Assembly: GCF_016807185.1 (NCBI RefSeq)
Contig: NZ_JAEVYN010000001.1
Location: 1,300,781 to 1,364,780 of the forward strand
Direction of reading: 5' to 3'
Source of the DNA: Leptolyngbya sp. Cla-17
GTDB taxonomy: Bacteria; Cyanobacteriota; Cyanobacteriia; Leptolyngbyales; Leptolyngbyaceae
Length of the DNA: 64,000 nt
Positions 26,513 through 35,381 of the stretch are shown piece by piece (position 1 is the stretch's first letter; each line of letters starts with the position of its first letter). The position numbers and the translations under genes are program-made. The notes under the pieces are model-generated. The model worked only from the letters and a program-made list of their open reading frames with translations. It made no database searches and had not been told where the DNA came from.

Positions 26513-27624
26513 GCCAGCATACTCCTCACAGCAAGAGCAACGTGTTCAATTTGTTCATTGGTCAACGCCATACCGCTTGGCAGGTAAAAGCCTCGACGGG
26601 CGAGACGTTCTGCCACCGGATAAGCTTCCCCCTGAAACAGTCCCATCCTCTGAAAGACAGGCTGTTCGTGCATACACCAGAAAAAGGGGCGTGTTCCAAT
26701 CTTCTGCTTCGCTAACTGCTGCATCGCCTCAGCAGCATTAAACGGGACTGAATCTCTAAGGACTATGCCATAGACCCAGTAAATATTATCGGCTTCGCTA
26801 ATCGCCGCCAGAGGTAGCTCTAGCTTGGGAATGTCGGACAGCAATTCTGTGTATCGTTGCCCCATACGGCGCTTACGGGCTACAAACTCATCTAGCCGTT
26901 CAAGTTGCGCCAATCCTAACCCTGCTTGCAGATTAGTCATACGTAAATTCCAGCCCAGTTCTTCGTGGACAAAGCGCTGCTTTGCCTGGAAGCAAAGATT
27001 TCGCAAGGAACGACAGCGTTCTGCTAGGTGATCGTCATCGGTGACGATCATGCCTCCTTCGCCTGTGGTGATGTGTTTGTTGGGGTAAAAGCTGAAGGTG
27101 CTGAGATCGCCAAAACTGCCGCACGGTTTGCCTTTATAGGTTTGACCATGCATCTCGGCAGCATCTTCAATCACTGCTAACCCATGCTGCTCAGCCAACT
27201 GCAAAATTGGGTATACATCTACGGGCAATCCATAGATGTGGACGATCAGGATGGCTTTGGTTTGGGGAGTAATTTTAGCGGCGATCGCCTCAACGGTCAT
27301 GTTCCAGGTACGCGCATCGGCATCAACTAGAACTGGTTTAGCCCCTGCCCTGACGACCGCCGCTGCACACGAAATAATTGTGAAGGTGGGTAGAATGACC
27401 TCATCGCCCGAGCCAATTTTTAATGCAGCGATCGTTGCATCAAGAGCCATTGAGCCATTACTGACTGCTATCCCATGCCGCCGCCCAACCCGGGCAGCAA
27501 ACTCCGTTTCAAAGCGTTGAACAAAGGGACCCTCGGACGAAATCCAGCCTGAGTCAATACACTCCATGAGGTACTGCTTTTCCTGACCATCCAATAACGG
27601 CTCATTGACAGGGACAAAATCCAA
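26509..27624 (-). CDS. DegT/DnrJ/EryC1/StrS sugar aminotransferase
   Basis: 371 residues. PLP-fold aminotransferase: SNGSMALDATIAAL cofactor region, VIEDAAEMHG with the pyridine-N Asp, and the Schiff-base Lys183 in FYPNKHITTGEGG. Members transfer an amino group from glutamate to a 3- or 4-keto nucleotide sugar (for example perosamine synthesis). The exact sugar is not predictable. It lies 48 bases after the cupin gene. Confidence 0.92.
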   Translation of the reverse strand: MDFVPVNEPLLDGQEKQYLMECIDSGWISSEGPFVQRFETEFAARVGRRHGIAVSNGSMALDATIAALKIGSGDEVILPTFTIISCAAAVVRAGAKPVLVDADARTWNMTVEAIAAKITPQTKAILIVHIYGLPVDVYPILQLAEQHGLAVIEDAAEMHGQTYKGKPCGSFGDLSTFSFYPNKHITTGEGGMIVTDDDHLAERCRSLRNLCFQAKQRFVHEELGWNLRMTNLQAGLGLAQLERLDEFVARKRRMGQRYTELLSDIPKLELPLAAISEADNIYWVYGIVLRDSVPFNAAEAMQQLAKQKIGTRPFFWCMHEQPVFQRMGLFQGEAYPVAERLARRGFYLPSGMALTNEQIEHVALAVRSMLA

Positions 27625-27672
27625 AGCGTTCTCCGGTGAAGCAGGGCGATCGTAACAAACACGCTTTCTGGA

Positions 27673-28176
27673 CTATCTTGGGATTGCTCCCACATCATCA
27701 CCAAAACATTTTCCACCCAATGCAATAGAATTAGCGCATTTCTGGGCGGGTAAGGGGTCGAAGCGCGTTTTATCTTGGTCGCCCACGTAGGGGCCTTGCT
27801 TCACCTCAATCATCTCAACCTCTTCCAAAACCTCAAAGCCGTGGCCTCCTTGGATCAAAAGGATGACATCCCCCTCGTCCAGAATACGGCTTTCGAGATA
27901 CTCTTGATCGTTTGTGTAAAAATCTACCCGTAGCTTGCCACGCTTAATCAGCAGTACTTCTTGGGTGTAATCGACCTGTCGGGGAACAGGATTGTGAACG
28001 TGAGGCTGAATTACTTTTCCAGCCGGATGCTGCATATAAGCTAACTGCTGGGACAGAGTATTCGGGGTAAAAAAATGAATTCCTGGTTCTCTAAACTTAG
28101 CCAGAATAATGATCGCTTGCAGTTGATCATTGTAGAGTACCTGCTGAACCAAGCTCTGTTCACACGTGATGACCAT
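27673..28176 (-). CDS. Cupin-domain protein of the glycan cluster
   Basis: 167 residues. Cupin motif 1 resembles QPHVHNPVPRQVDYTQEVL (two His and a Glu as metal ligands) and motif 2 is around DEGDVILLIQGGHGFEVLE. Proteins of this type accompany DegT aminotransferases in surface-sugar loci. It could be a sugar isomerase or epimerase, or a binding protein; the catalytic type cannot be told. First gene of the cluster. Confidence 0.8.
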   Translation of the reverse strand: MVITCEQSLVQQVLYNDQLQAIIILAKFREPGIHFFTPNTLSQQLAYMQHPAGKVIQPHVHNPVPRQVDYTQEVLLIKRGKLRVDFYTNDQEYLESRILDEGDVILLIQGGHGFEVLEEVEMIEVKQGPYVGDQDKTRFDPLPAQKCANSIALGGKCFGDDVGAIPR

Positions 28177-28606
28177 AAAACTCCGTTACAAAACGATACC
28201 AGAGGTTCTCTCCGCACAAGATGTATCTAATACCAGACGAAAGGTAGAGCGTGAACCAGTTAATCTAAGTAAGCCCTAGATGGTAAAACTTAGATCGATT
28301 TTCACGCGCATCTGGAAAGCACATAGGTGTGGTTTAGACATACATGCTTGAAGGAATGCCTAGCTTTTGAAGCAGCGGCACTCATCTAAAGCCAAATGAA
28401 ATCTCTGCCTTTGCTAGCTAGATTGTACCTTTAGTTAGAACCCCAAAGTACCAGCCGATGCTTATTTCCCCCAGAAGTTATCCTATAAAACTTTGAAGGC
28501 TGCTAGTTAAAGAGCCGAATAAATTTGTGTTAAGAAAAGGATAATGTGAAGAGTGGAGTTGGCTACGGTGGAGAATGTAGAAGCTGTAGGAAGGCTGTGA
28601 AACAGA
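28177..28606. other. Intergenic region upstream of the glycan cluster
   Basis: AT-rich spacer with no convincing open frame, bounded by a decayed transposase. It should hold the promoter of the minus-strand cluster. Nothing else recognised. Confidence 0.45.
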
Positions 28607-29182
28607 ATGACAACTCGACAATATGCGTTGCCCGATGAAGGGGGAGCGGGTCTAAGACCTGTTATCGGGACGAGAAGGCAGCGTGGGAGTGACGGCAGAC
28701 AATCGTCTGTTTATCGAGGCGATGCTGTATAGCTGTCGTGCAGGTATCCCGTGGCGCGACCTATGAACCCAGGGGTCGCAGCAAAGGCGGATTGAGTACC
28801 AAGATTCAGGCTACGACGGATGCCATCGGCGATCCGCTGAGCTTTCATCTCACTCTGGGCAAATCGTGTGACCTCGATGGTGCAACCAGTTGTTGCCCGA
28901 TTTGGTCGCACCGACTGCTCTGGCTGACAAAGCCTACGATGCAACTGAGCGAGTGATTCAAAACCCCGAAGCCCAAGGCAAAACGGTGGCGATCTCGCCT
29001 AAGCGCAACCGCAAGCAGCAACGCGACTATGACCAGGAGCTATAAGAAGCCCGGCACCTGATTGAGAATTTCTTTGTCAAGCTCAAGCAGTATCGAGCCA
29101 TTGCCGCACCGTACGACAAAAGAGCGATTAACCTCATGGGGCGATTTATTTAGCCGTTTCAGTCATCTGGCTCAATCGATGA
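28607..29182 (+). pseudogene. Decayed IS5-family transposase
   Basis: Pieces of a family-typical transposase occur in different frames: DNRLFIEAMLYSCRAGIPWRDL (about 28695-28766), then directly RSKGGLSTKIQATTDAIGD (from about 28775), then ALADKAYDATERVIQNPEAQ, SPKRNRKQQRDY and ENFFVKLKQYRAIA up to GRFI and VSVIWLN. The middle of the protein is missing between WRDL and RSKGG, and at least three frameshifts or stops are present. It is therefore a dead remnant, short for the family by roughly 170 bases. Terminal repeats were not found. Its position beside the glycan cluster fits past transfer at this locus. Confidence 0.85.
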
Positions 29183-29215
29183 CACGCCCTACCAGCAAAG
29201 CTCAATGACCTCCGC

Positions 29216-29428
29216 CTAACCACCGCCAACAATGGTGACAATTTCTAGGCGATCGCCGGGTTTCATCTCTGTGGTTTCCCAAAACTGACGATGTAAAATT
29301 TCGCCATTGTATTCCACAGCGATCAGTCGTGGTTTTAAGCCCAACTGTTCTAAGAACATTGGTAAAAATGTGTTTTCAGGGCAGTCTCGCTGTTCACCAT
29401 TCACTTGGAGCGTGATTAGATTACTCAT
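29216..29428 (-). CDS. thiS: Sulfur carrier protein ThiS
   Basis: 70 residues, ubiquitin-like fold. Starts MSNLITLQVNGE, contains LIAVEYNGEILHR and ends with IVTIVGGG, the C-terminal Gly-Gly tail that is adenylated and thiocarboxylated. It carries sulfur to ThiG for thiazole formation. Oriented away from thiG across a 95-base gap, so the pair is divergent rather than in one operon. Confidence 0.93.
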   Translation of the reverse strand: MSNLITLQVNGEQRDCPENTFLPMFLEQLGLKPRLIAVEYNGEILHRQFWETTEMKPGDRLEIVTIVGGG

Positions 29429-29523
29429 AAACTCAATTCTAAAGCCGCTATTGACGCTTTAAAATAGAAAGTCCCTTGAATACTTCTATTTGCCCCTGTT
29501 GAACCCTATTCCCTAACTGCACA

Positions 29524-30360
29524 ATGTATACACTAGATAAACCCACTGAGCGATCGCTCCACGATCCCTTAATCATTGCTGGACGCACTTTTCACTCACG
29601 TCTGATGACGGGAACAGGCAAATATCGCAATTTTGATGAGATGCGGCAAAGCGTTGCGGCGAGCGGTTGTCAAATTGTGACGGTTGCTGTCCGTCGAGTT
29701 CAAACCAATGCTCCGGGACATGAAGGACTGGCAGACGCTTTAGACTGGAGCAAAATCTGGATGTTGCCCAATACCGCAGGCTGTCAAACTGCTGAAGATG
29801 CCATTCGTGTGGCGCGTTTGGGTCGTGAAATGGCAAAACTGCTAGGTCAAGAAGATAATAACTTTGTCAAGCTGGAAGTGATTCCTGATGGTAAATATTT
29901 ATTGCCTGACCCCATTGGCACCTTGGAAGCCGCAGAGCAATTGGTCAAAGAAGGATTTGCCGTGCTGCCATACATTAACGCTGATCCACTGTTAGCAAAA
30001 CGATTAGAAGAAGCAGGCTGTGTGACCGTCATGCCTCTTGGCTCTCCAATTGGCTCCGGGCAAGGGCTAAATAATGCTGCCAATATTCAAATCATCATTG
30101 AAACTGCAAAGGTGCCGGTGGTGGTAGATGCAGGCATTGGAGTGCCTAGTGAAGCTGCTCAAGCGATGGAAATGGGGGCTGATGCGCTGTTGATCAACAC
30201 CGCGATCGCTCAAGCTCAAAATTCTCCAGCCATGGCACGGGCGATGAGTCTTGCAGCGGAAGCAGGTCGGCTTGCATACCAGGCAGGACGAATCCCTATA
30301 AAGTCCACTGCCAGTGCCAGTTCACCAACAACAGGAATGCCTACTAGCGCAGCGAAATAA
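29524..30360 (+). CDS. thiG: Thiazole synthase ThiG
   Basis: 278 residues, TIM barrel. Family segments: [50 protein letters not shown] with the Schiff-base Lys, [14 protein letters not shown] and [30 protein letters not shown]. It makes the thiazole phosphate half of thiamine from DXP, dehydroglycine and ThiS-thiocarboxylate. It is not fused to ThiO, unlike some cyanobacterial proteins. No TPP riboswitch was found in its leader. Confidence 0.97.
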   Translation: MYTLDKPTERSLHDPLIIAGRTFHSRLMTGTGKYRNFDEMRQSVAASGCQIVTVAVRRVQTNAPGHEGLADALDWSKIWMLPNTAGCQTAEDAIRVARLGREMAKLLGQEDNNFVKLEVIPDGKYLLPDPIGTLEAAEQLVKEGFAVLPYINADPLLAKRLEEAGCVTVMPLGSPIGSGQGLNNAANIQIIIETAKVPVVVDAGIGVPSEAAQAMEMGADALLINTAIAQAQNSPAMARAMSLAAEAGRLAYQAGRIPIKSTASASSPTTGMPTSAAK

Positions 30361-30425
30361 GGATAAAGTGTAAGCACTAAAGGCTTCACTAAAAATTCTG
30401 CAAAGTCGGCTCAAATATGCGCTTT

Positions 30426-30460
30426 ATGCAGGGGTGATTTATGGAATGCCCCTGCATTTC
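30426..30460 (+). terminator. Hairpin after thiG
   Basis: ATGCAGGGG (30426-30434) pairs with CCCCTGCAT (30449-30457) over nine bases, loop 14, with only a short T tract after it. Probable transcription end for thiG. Confidence 0.55.
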
Positions 30461-30595
30461 AAGTAAATAATTTTAAGATTTACTTGTGCGTTTGGTCGAA
30501 AACCAGTCGAATTATTCTGGTGTGGGCTCAAGAATTTGATGCACGGTCGTAAACACGTAAAGTGTCTTCCCTCAAAGGCTGAAATGTAACCGTAA

Positions 30596-31177
30596 TTAGC
30601 GGACTAAGGGACTTTTGTTTTGCGACGCTGCAATTACTGTTTGCTCAATTCTGCTGAGTCTGGTTTCGATACGTTTAGCGCTCTCAATCCAATAAAAAAT
30701 GTTTTTTTTAGAGGAATTACTGAATTTCTCAAAGTTTTGCTGAGCTAATAGGTCAGCACTCAGGGCAGTGATGAGATCGACTGGCATGATTAGGGCTTCT
30801 ATGTCATCCAATAGTGTCCAAGAACCATCCTGCTTTGCAGCCGCAATCTTTGCTAAGCCTGCGTCAGTCATCAACCCTTGATCAATTAGTTCTTCAATGT
30901 ACTGTTTGTTTAACTTTGACCAGACGCTTTTGGGTTTACGGGGCGTGAAGATTTGCCGATAGCGTTCTTCATCGATGGATTTTACTTTGCTGTCAATCCA
31001 ACCAAAACAAAGGGCTTCCTTAACCGCTGCGGAATATAGAACGCTGAGCTTGCCGCTTTTTACTTTGTAGTAGATCAGCCAAATACCAGAAGAGAGCCGA
31101 TGGTTTTGCTCCAACCATCCTCGCCAACCTGCACGATCGCTGGCGTAAATGCTTTCTAACTGCTCATCCATCCCCAT
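30596..31177 (-). CDS. YdeI/OmpD-associated family protein
   Basis: 193 residues; ATG at 31177 or 31171. Segments RAGWRGWLEQNHRLSSGIWLIYYK, EALCFGWIDSKVKSID, RQIFTPRKPKSVWS and the C-terminal WIESAKRIETRLSRI repeat the YdeI pattern. Bacterial members are small cytoplasmic proteins linked to envelope or stress phenotypes; biochemical activity is not established. Confidence 0.88.
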   Translation of the reverse strand: MGMDEQLESIYASDRAGWRGWLEQNHRLSSGIWLIYYKVKSGKLSVLYSAAVKEALCFGWIDSKVKSIDEERYRQIFTPRKPKSVWSKLNKQYIEELIDQGLMTDAGLAKIAAAKQDGSWTLLDDIEALIMPVDLITALSADLLAQQNFEKFSNSSKKNIFYWIESAKRIETRLSRIEQTVIAASQNKSPLVR

Positions 31178-31209
31178 AGAACAAACCTGTCCAAACCCTT
31201 CCCTCTTCC

Positions 31210-32433
31210 TTATCCTTTACTCCTTAACCCTGACACCAATGCATCCCCCGCGTGATAGGTGATTCCAGCCTGCTTGAAGCGACTCAAGGCTTCTCCCAAG
31301 CGATCGCAGTCAGCAATCAAGCTAATTCGTACATAGCCTTCGCCACCCTTGCCAAAAGCATTCCCCGGTGTCACCACCACGCCCGTTTGCTCTAGCACTG
31401 AGAAGGCAAAATCCGTAGACCCAATGCCAGGGGGGCAAGATACCCACAAGTACATCGTGGCTTGTGGTTTAGGCACTGTCCAGCCTAGTTCTCCTAAGCC
31501 TTGAATCAAGAAATCGCGGCGAGTTCGGTAACGGGCTTGTACCTCATGCAGGTACACATCTGGCAGTTGCAGTGCTGTTTCCGCAGCCGTTTGCAGCGCC
31601 CGAAAAATGCCGTAGTCGAGGTTGGTTTTTAGAGTTCGCAAACCCTGCACAACCTGACGATTACCTACCACAAAGCCAACTCGCCATCCTGCCATATTGT
31701 AGGTTTTGGATAGCGTATGAAACTCTACACCAATATCCATTGCCCCAGGAATTTCTAAAAGGCTAGTGGGCTGATAGCCATCAAACGCTAGTTCCGCGTA
31801 GCACAAGTCATGCACCAGCAGAATTTCATAATGACGGGCAAAGGCAACGGCTTCTTCAAAAAACTCGCGCGGTGCGGTCGCAGCAGTGGGGTTACTGGGA
31901 TAGTTAAAGTAAAGGATTTTTGCTCGTTGAGCGATCGCCTCAGGAATGGTGGCAAAGTCAATCACCCAGCCATTATCAGGCTTGAGCATCACATCATAAA
32001 TCTCGGCTCCGGCGATCAGTGGACCCCGAAAGTGAGCGGGATAAGCTGGACTGGGCACCAGCACCAAATCGCCCGGATTGACATACGCCAGCGCCAGATG
32101 AGTCAAGCCTTCCTTAGAACCCAGCAGCGGCAAGGCTTCGGCTTCGGGATCAAGCTTGACTCCATAGCGCCGCTGATACCAATTGGTAATGGTGCGGCGA
32201 AAGCTGGCAGTGCCTTCAAACGGTGGATAGCCATGGTTGGCGGGATCTTGAATGGCAGCGATCGCGGCATCCACCACTGGCTGAGGGGTGGCACCATCCG
32301 GATTGCCCATACCCAGGTCAATCAAATCTAACCCTTGCCGACGAGCGTTCACCTTTAATTCATCCAACCGCGCAAACACGTAGGGAGGCAGCGTTTTCAG
32401 CCGATCTGCTGGAGTCAGCCAATCCAAATTCAT
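31210..32433 (-). CDS. PLP aminotransferase of the AlaC-like class I group
   Basis: 407 residues. Class I fold: PPYVFARLDELKVNAR, DLIDLGMGNPDGATP, LLGSKEGLTHLALAY, NYPSNPTAA, VHDLCYAELAFDG and Schiff-base Lys in HTLSKTYNMAGWR. The whole pattern is closest to E. coli AlaC (glutamate-pyruvate aminotransferase). Databases may also call it LL-diaminopimelate or aspartate aminotransferase, so the substrate is open. The start overlaps the stop of the alcohol dehydrogenase gene as ATGA, so the two are coupled. Confidence 0.85.
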   Translation of the reverse strand: MNLDWLTPADRLKTLPPYVFARLDELKVNARRQGLDLIDLGMGNPDGATPQPVVDAAIAAIQDPANHGYPPFEGTASFRRTITNWYQRRYGVKLDPEAEALPLLGSKEGLTHLALAYVNPGDLVLVPSPAYPAHFRGPLIAGAEIYDVMLKPDNGWVIDFATIPEAIAQRAKILYFNYPSNPTAATAPREFFEEAVAFARHYEILLVHDLCYAELAFDGYQPTSLLEIPGAMDIGVEFHTLSKTYNMAGWRVGFVVGNRQVVQGLRTLKTNLDYGIFRALQTAAETALQLPDVYLHEVQARYRTRRDFLIQGLGELGWTVPKPQATMYLWVSCPPGIGSTDFAFSVLEQTGVVVTPGNAFGKGGEGYVRISLIADCDRLGEALSRFKQAGITYHAGDALVSGLRSKG

Positions 32434-33641
32434 TCCGATACCTCATCAATACAAAACTTAGAGGGAGGCAAAGAGAAAAGAGCGGTATCCCTCTTGCCGC
32501 CGTTAGGAGCGGGGATGTCCTCATATTTTCCTGCTGCTCGACAGGCTGCCGTTGTAGACACCATGGCTGCCATCAACTGAGCTGGCTCTACCTCAAACGG
32601 CAACCGATGAATATCAGAGGATTCTGCACAGGCGATCGTGGCTGCTTGCTGTAAATCGGCGATCGAAATGGTTGCCATACCTAAATCCGTCAGACTTTGG
32701 GGCAAGCCAATTTCTGCATAAAACTTAAGCAGTTGTTGCCGTGCCGTTGCCGCTAGTTGGCTACCCTGCACCAATTCTTCTAGCCGTAATTGCACCAAAA
32801 TTCCATATGCCACCTTCTCGCCGTGAAGGGTGCCGTGGCTGGCTATTAGGTGAGTTAAGCCATTGTGGACTGCATGAGCGGCAACAGTGCGACATTGAGC
32901 ACCCCCCAACCCGCCGATCACTCCTGCCAGCAGCACTGAAGCGTCAACAACATCCTGCCAGTCCTCGCTACCAGGATTTTGCAATGCAGCAACGGATTTT
33001 TGCAATAGAATATCGCGCAACACTCTTGCTTGCTGCACGGCACCGATCAGGAGCGTTCGTTGGGACTGCCCGCTGCTGACAGAAGCTTCATACCACTTGG
33101 CGATCGCATCTCCAATACCGGCTACTAGCGTCCGTTGAGGGGCCGTCGCAATCAGGTCATAATCCAACACGAGTAGCTGAGGGCACTGAGATAAGGGCAC
33201 ATCATATAAAAATGCGCCGTCTTCAGAATAAACATTGGAAAGCGCCGTCCAAGACGCACAGGTTGCTGCCGAAGTCGGCACCGTGACGACAGGCAAACCG
33301 CACTGATGCGCCAAAAGTTTAGAAGTATCGAGCGCTTTACCGCCGCCAAGGCCAATAATTACATCTGCCTGGTGGCTCTGCGCTGTCTGCCGCAAGCTGG
33401 CTAGCGTTGTCTCGCTGCAATCGGGGTAGTAGCTTGCTTGAGCCGCATCCAGGCTATGGTCTTGGAAGCCAGGATGGAGCAAGGTATAAACCGTCGCTAT
33501 TGTGCGATCCCCCCCCACCAGTAACGGACGCTGCCCCAGTTGGGCGATCGCACTCACTGCCGTCGTCAGCACTCCCTGTCCACGAATGACTTGAGCAGGC
33601 GCAACGCACAAGGTAGGCAGAATGACGGAATTGTTAGACAT
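32430..33641 (-). CDS. Iron-containing alcohol/glycerol dehydrogenase-like protein
   Basis: 403 residues. NAD-binding part: VIIGLGGGKALDTSK and PTSAATCASWTALS. Metal-site segments: GIGDAIAKW, AAHAVHNGLTHL and TLHGEKVAYG supply the expected Asp and two His. Closest pattern is the GldA-like branch. Substrate unknown. Upstream gene of a coupled pair with the aminotransferase, which suggests they act on a common amino or keto compound. Confidence 0.88.
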   Translation of the reverse strand: MSNNSVILPTLCVAPAQVIRGQGVLTTAVSAIAQLGQRPLLVGGDRTIATVYTLLHPGFQDHSLDAAQASYYPDCSETTLASLRQTAQSHQADVIIGLGGGKALDTSKLLAHQCGLPVVTVPTSAATCASWTALSNVYSEDGAFLYDVPLSQCPQLLVLDYDLIATAPQRTLVAGIGDAIAKWYEASVSSGQSQRTLLIGAVQQARVLRDILLQKSVAALQNPGSEDWQDVVDASVLLAGVIGGLGGAQCRTVAAHAVHNGLTHLIASHGTLHGEKVAYGILVQLRLEELVQGSQLAATARQQLLKFYAEIGLPQSLTDLGMATISIADLQQAATIACAESSDIHRLPFEVEPAQLMAAMVSTTAACRAAGKYEDIPAPNGGKRDTALFSLPPSKFCIDEVSE

Positions 33642-33684
33642 GGCAAGTAAAGTTTTTAAGAAAAAACGATGGAAAAATATTTAC

Positions 33685-34206
33685 CTACGAAGCCGCCGCT
33701 TTGGGCAATTGGGCAAGCTTAGCGGGATCAAGAGAAATTTCCATTTGGTCATCATAGCGGGAGGCAAGCGATCGCCGCACTTCACCCAAATAGAGCGGAA
33801 CCGACACTCCTGGTTCTGGATGCAGAATTGTTCGCATCCGGATCGTCATTTTATCAGCCCCTTGAGCCAGCCGTCCCGAAGAGTACAGATCACCGGCAGC
33901 CTGCCGCAAAGTGGCTTCTAGCTCGGTTCGGGTTAAGTCAGGCGATACGGCAATGACCACATCAGGACCACCATTATCAAACACGCGAGAAAATTGCGCT
34001 GCATTGGGAATGGAGGGGCGGACATAAAATCCTAAACTCAAAGCATAGATGCCGCCCGTTAGGACTGCCATAAAACTGGTAATGCCTACTAAACGAAAGC
34101 GGATGCCCCACTTGAACAGCAAACCGAGAACCATTAAGACAGCACAAAAAATTGTGAAATATCCGACCCACTGAGCGATCGCGGTAATTTGAGCAGTTAA
34201 CACCAT
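33685..34206 (-). CDS. Ycf51 (DUF2518) family protein
   Basis: 173 residues, two N-terminal membrane helices (about 12-30 and 38-60) followed by a soluble domain (VVIAVSPDLTRTELEATLRQAAGDLYSSGR). This matches Ycf51, kept in cyanobacteria and some red-lineage plastids. Function not established. Confidence 0.85.
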   Translation of the reverse strand: MVLTAQITAIAQWVGYFTIFCAVLMVLGLLFKWGIRFRLVGITSFMAVLTGGIYALSLGFYVRPSIPNAAQFSRVFDNGGPDVVIAVSPDLTRTELEATLRQAAGDLYSSGRLAQGADKMTIRMRTILHPEPGVSVPLYLGEVRRSLASRYDDQMEISLDPAKLAQLPKAAAS

Positions 34207-34288
34207 AGGGCATTCACAAGAATCTAAAAATCTAATGCTGAATTATGCAGATGCATCATTGACTATGCCAAGCGATGACAGTCAAACC

Positions 34289-34708
34289 TTAGTCAAACAA
34301 CCAGGCTTTGACCCGCTCCAAGCTTTTCCAGCCAGGTTTGCGAACTAAGCCATCCTGGATATTATGTTCTACTTCTTCTCGCAATTCAGCCGCAACCATG
34401 ATGATTTGCTGCGTCAGTTCAATATGTTCACGGACTCCTTTCTTGCCAGCTTCCAACATTGCCAACGATAGATTAACCCGCGCTTGAGGATCTTGAGGGT
34501 TTAGTTTGACTGCCTTTTGCGCCGTATCGTAGGCTTTGCCAGGCTTTTCGGTCAACAAATACAGCCAAGATAAACAAGTCCAAGCAGAACTTGTTTTAGG
34601 AGCGCGATCGCAGACTTCTTTGAAGACTGGAATCAGTAATTCGGGGTCTTCCCCTGCTTTATACCGCTCCAGTCCTTCATCAAAGAGAGTTTCAACAGTC
34701 TGAGTCAT
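34289..34708 (-). CDS. Small TPR protein
   Basis: 139 residues with about two to three TPR units (LFDEGLERYKAGEDPELLI, SAWTCLSWLYLLTEKPGKAYDTAQKAVKLNPQDPQAR) and a conserved C-terminal WKSLERVKAWLF. Cytoplasmic. Such small TPR proteins are common in cyanobacteria; partner unknown. It lies between Ycf51 and SufA on the same strand. Confidence 0.8.
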   Translation of the reverse strand: MTQTVETLFDEGLERYKAGEDPELLIPVFKEVCDRAPKTSSAWTCLSWLYLLTEKPGKAYDTAQKAVKLNPQDPQARVNLSLAMLEAGKKGVREHIELTQQIIMVAAELREEVEHNIQDGLVRKPGWKSLERVKAWLFD

Positions 34709-34773
34709 AGGTGAAAAGATGCAAGAGTCATAAAAATACGCGATCGGAAATGGCGATCAGCCAGCAACCTACT

Positions 34774-35130
34774 TTAAGCCGAAAACGACTTACCACAGCC
34801 ACAAGTTTGGTTTGCATTGGGATTAGTGAACTGAAATCCGCCCCCAATCATGGCATCGCTGTAATCTAGCTGCATCCCATATAAGTACAGCAAGCTTTTT
34901 GGATCGCACACGACCTGGAAGCCATCATAGTCATACACTTCATCCGTTGGTTGAATGTTCGCAGGATCTTCAAAATCCATCATGTAAGACATTCCAGAGC
35001 ATCCACCCCCTCTCACGCCAACTCGCAAGCAAAGGTCCTTTCCTTGCTTCTCACGCAGCGCCAACACATGGCTGAGGGCAGAGTCACTCATCAATATTCC
35101 GCGTTGCTGAGATTGTGTAGCTTGGGTCAT
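34774..35130 (-). CDS. sufA: A-type iron-sulfur carrier (SufA/IscA)
   Basis: 118 residues from ATG 35130, preceded by GAGGAG; a longer frame to 35151 lacks family support. The three cluster Cys are in GGGCSGMSY and NQTCGCGKSF. A-type carriers bind and hand over [2Fe-2S] or [4Fe-4S] clusters, and cyanobacterial SufA has the same length. No other suf genes are nearby. Confidence 0.93.
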   Translation of the reverse strand: MTQATQSQQRGILMSDSALSHVLALREKQGKDLCLRVGVRGGGCSGMSYMMDFEDPANIQPTDEVYDYDGFQVVCDPKSLLYLYGMQLDYSDAMIGGGFQFTNPNANQTCGCGKSFSA

Positions 35131-35381
35131 TGAATTTAGACTCCTCTGCAATTACCAAAAGTAGGTTGCAAGTATTTTTTCGTATCGTCTTCCATACTAC
35201 CAAGGATAGATCAGGTAGCGAAAGCCGATGCTTTCTAGCCAGCATTTATTAATGTTGGCAAAATCCCACGTAGCCGCAAAAACTCTAAGCAGTAAGATGA
35301 AGATCTACCCGATACATCAAGCATGATCTTAAGGACTGCCTTGTTAAGGATTTGGGTAGCTTCGCCTTTACCGCTTTATGA

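Noticed and set aside
29429..29523. TPP riboswitch between thiS and thiG
   Set aside because: Neither conserved aptamer segment was found on either strand.
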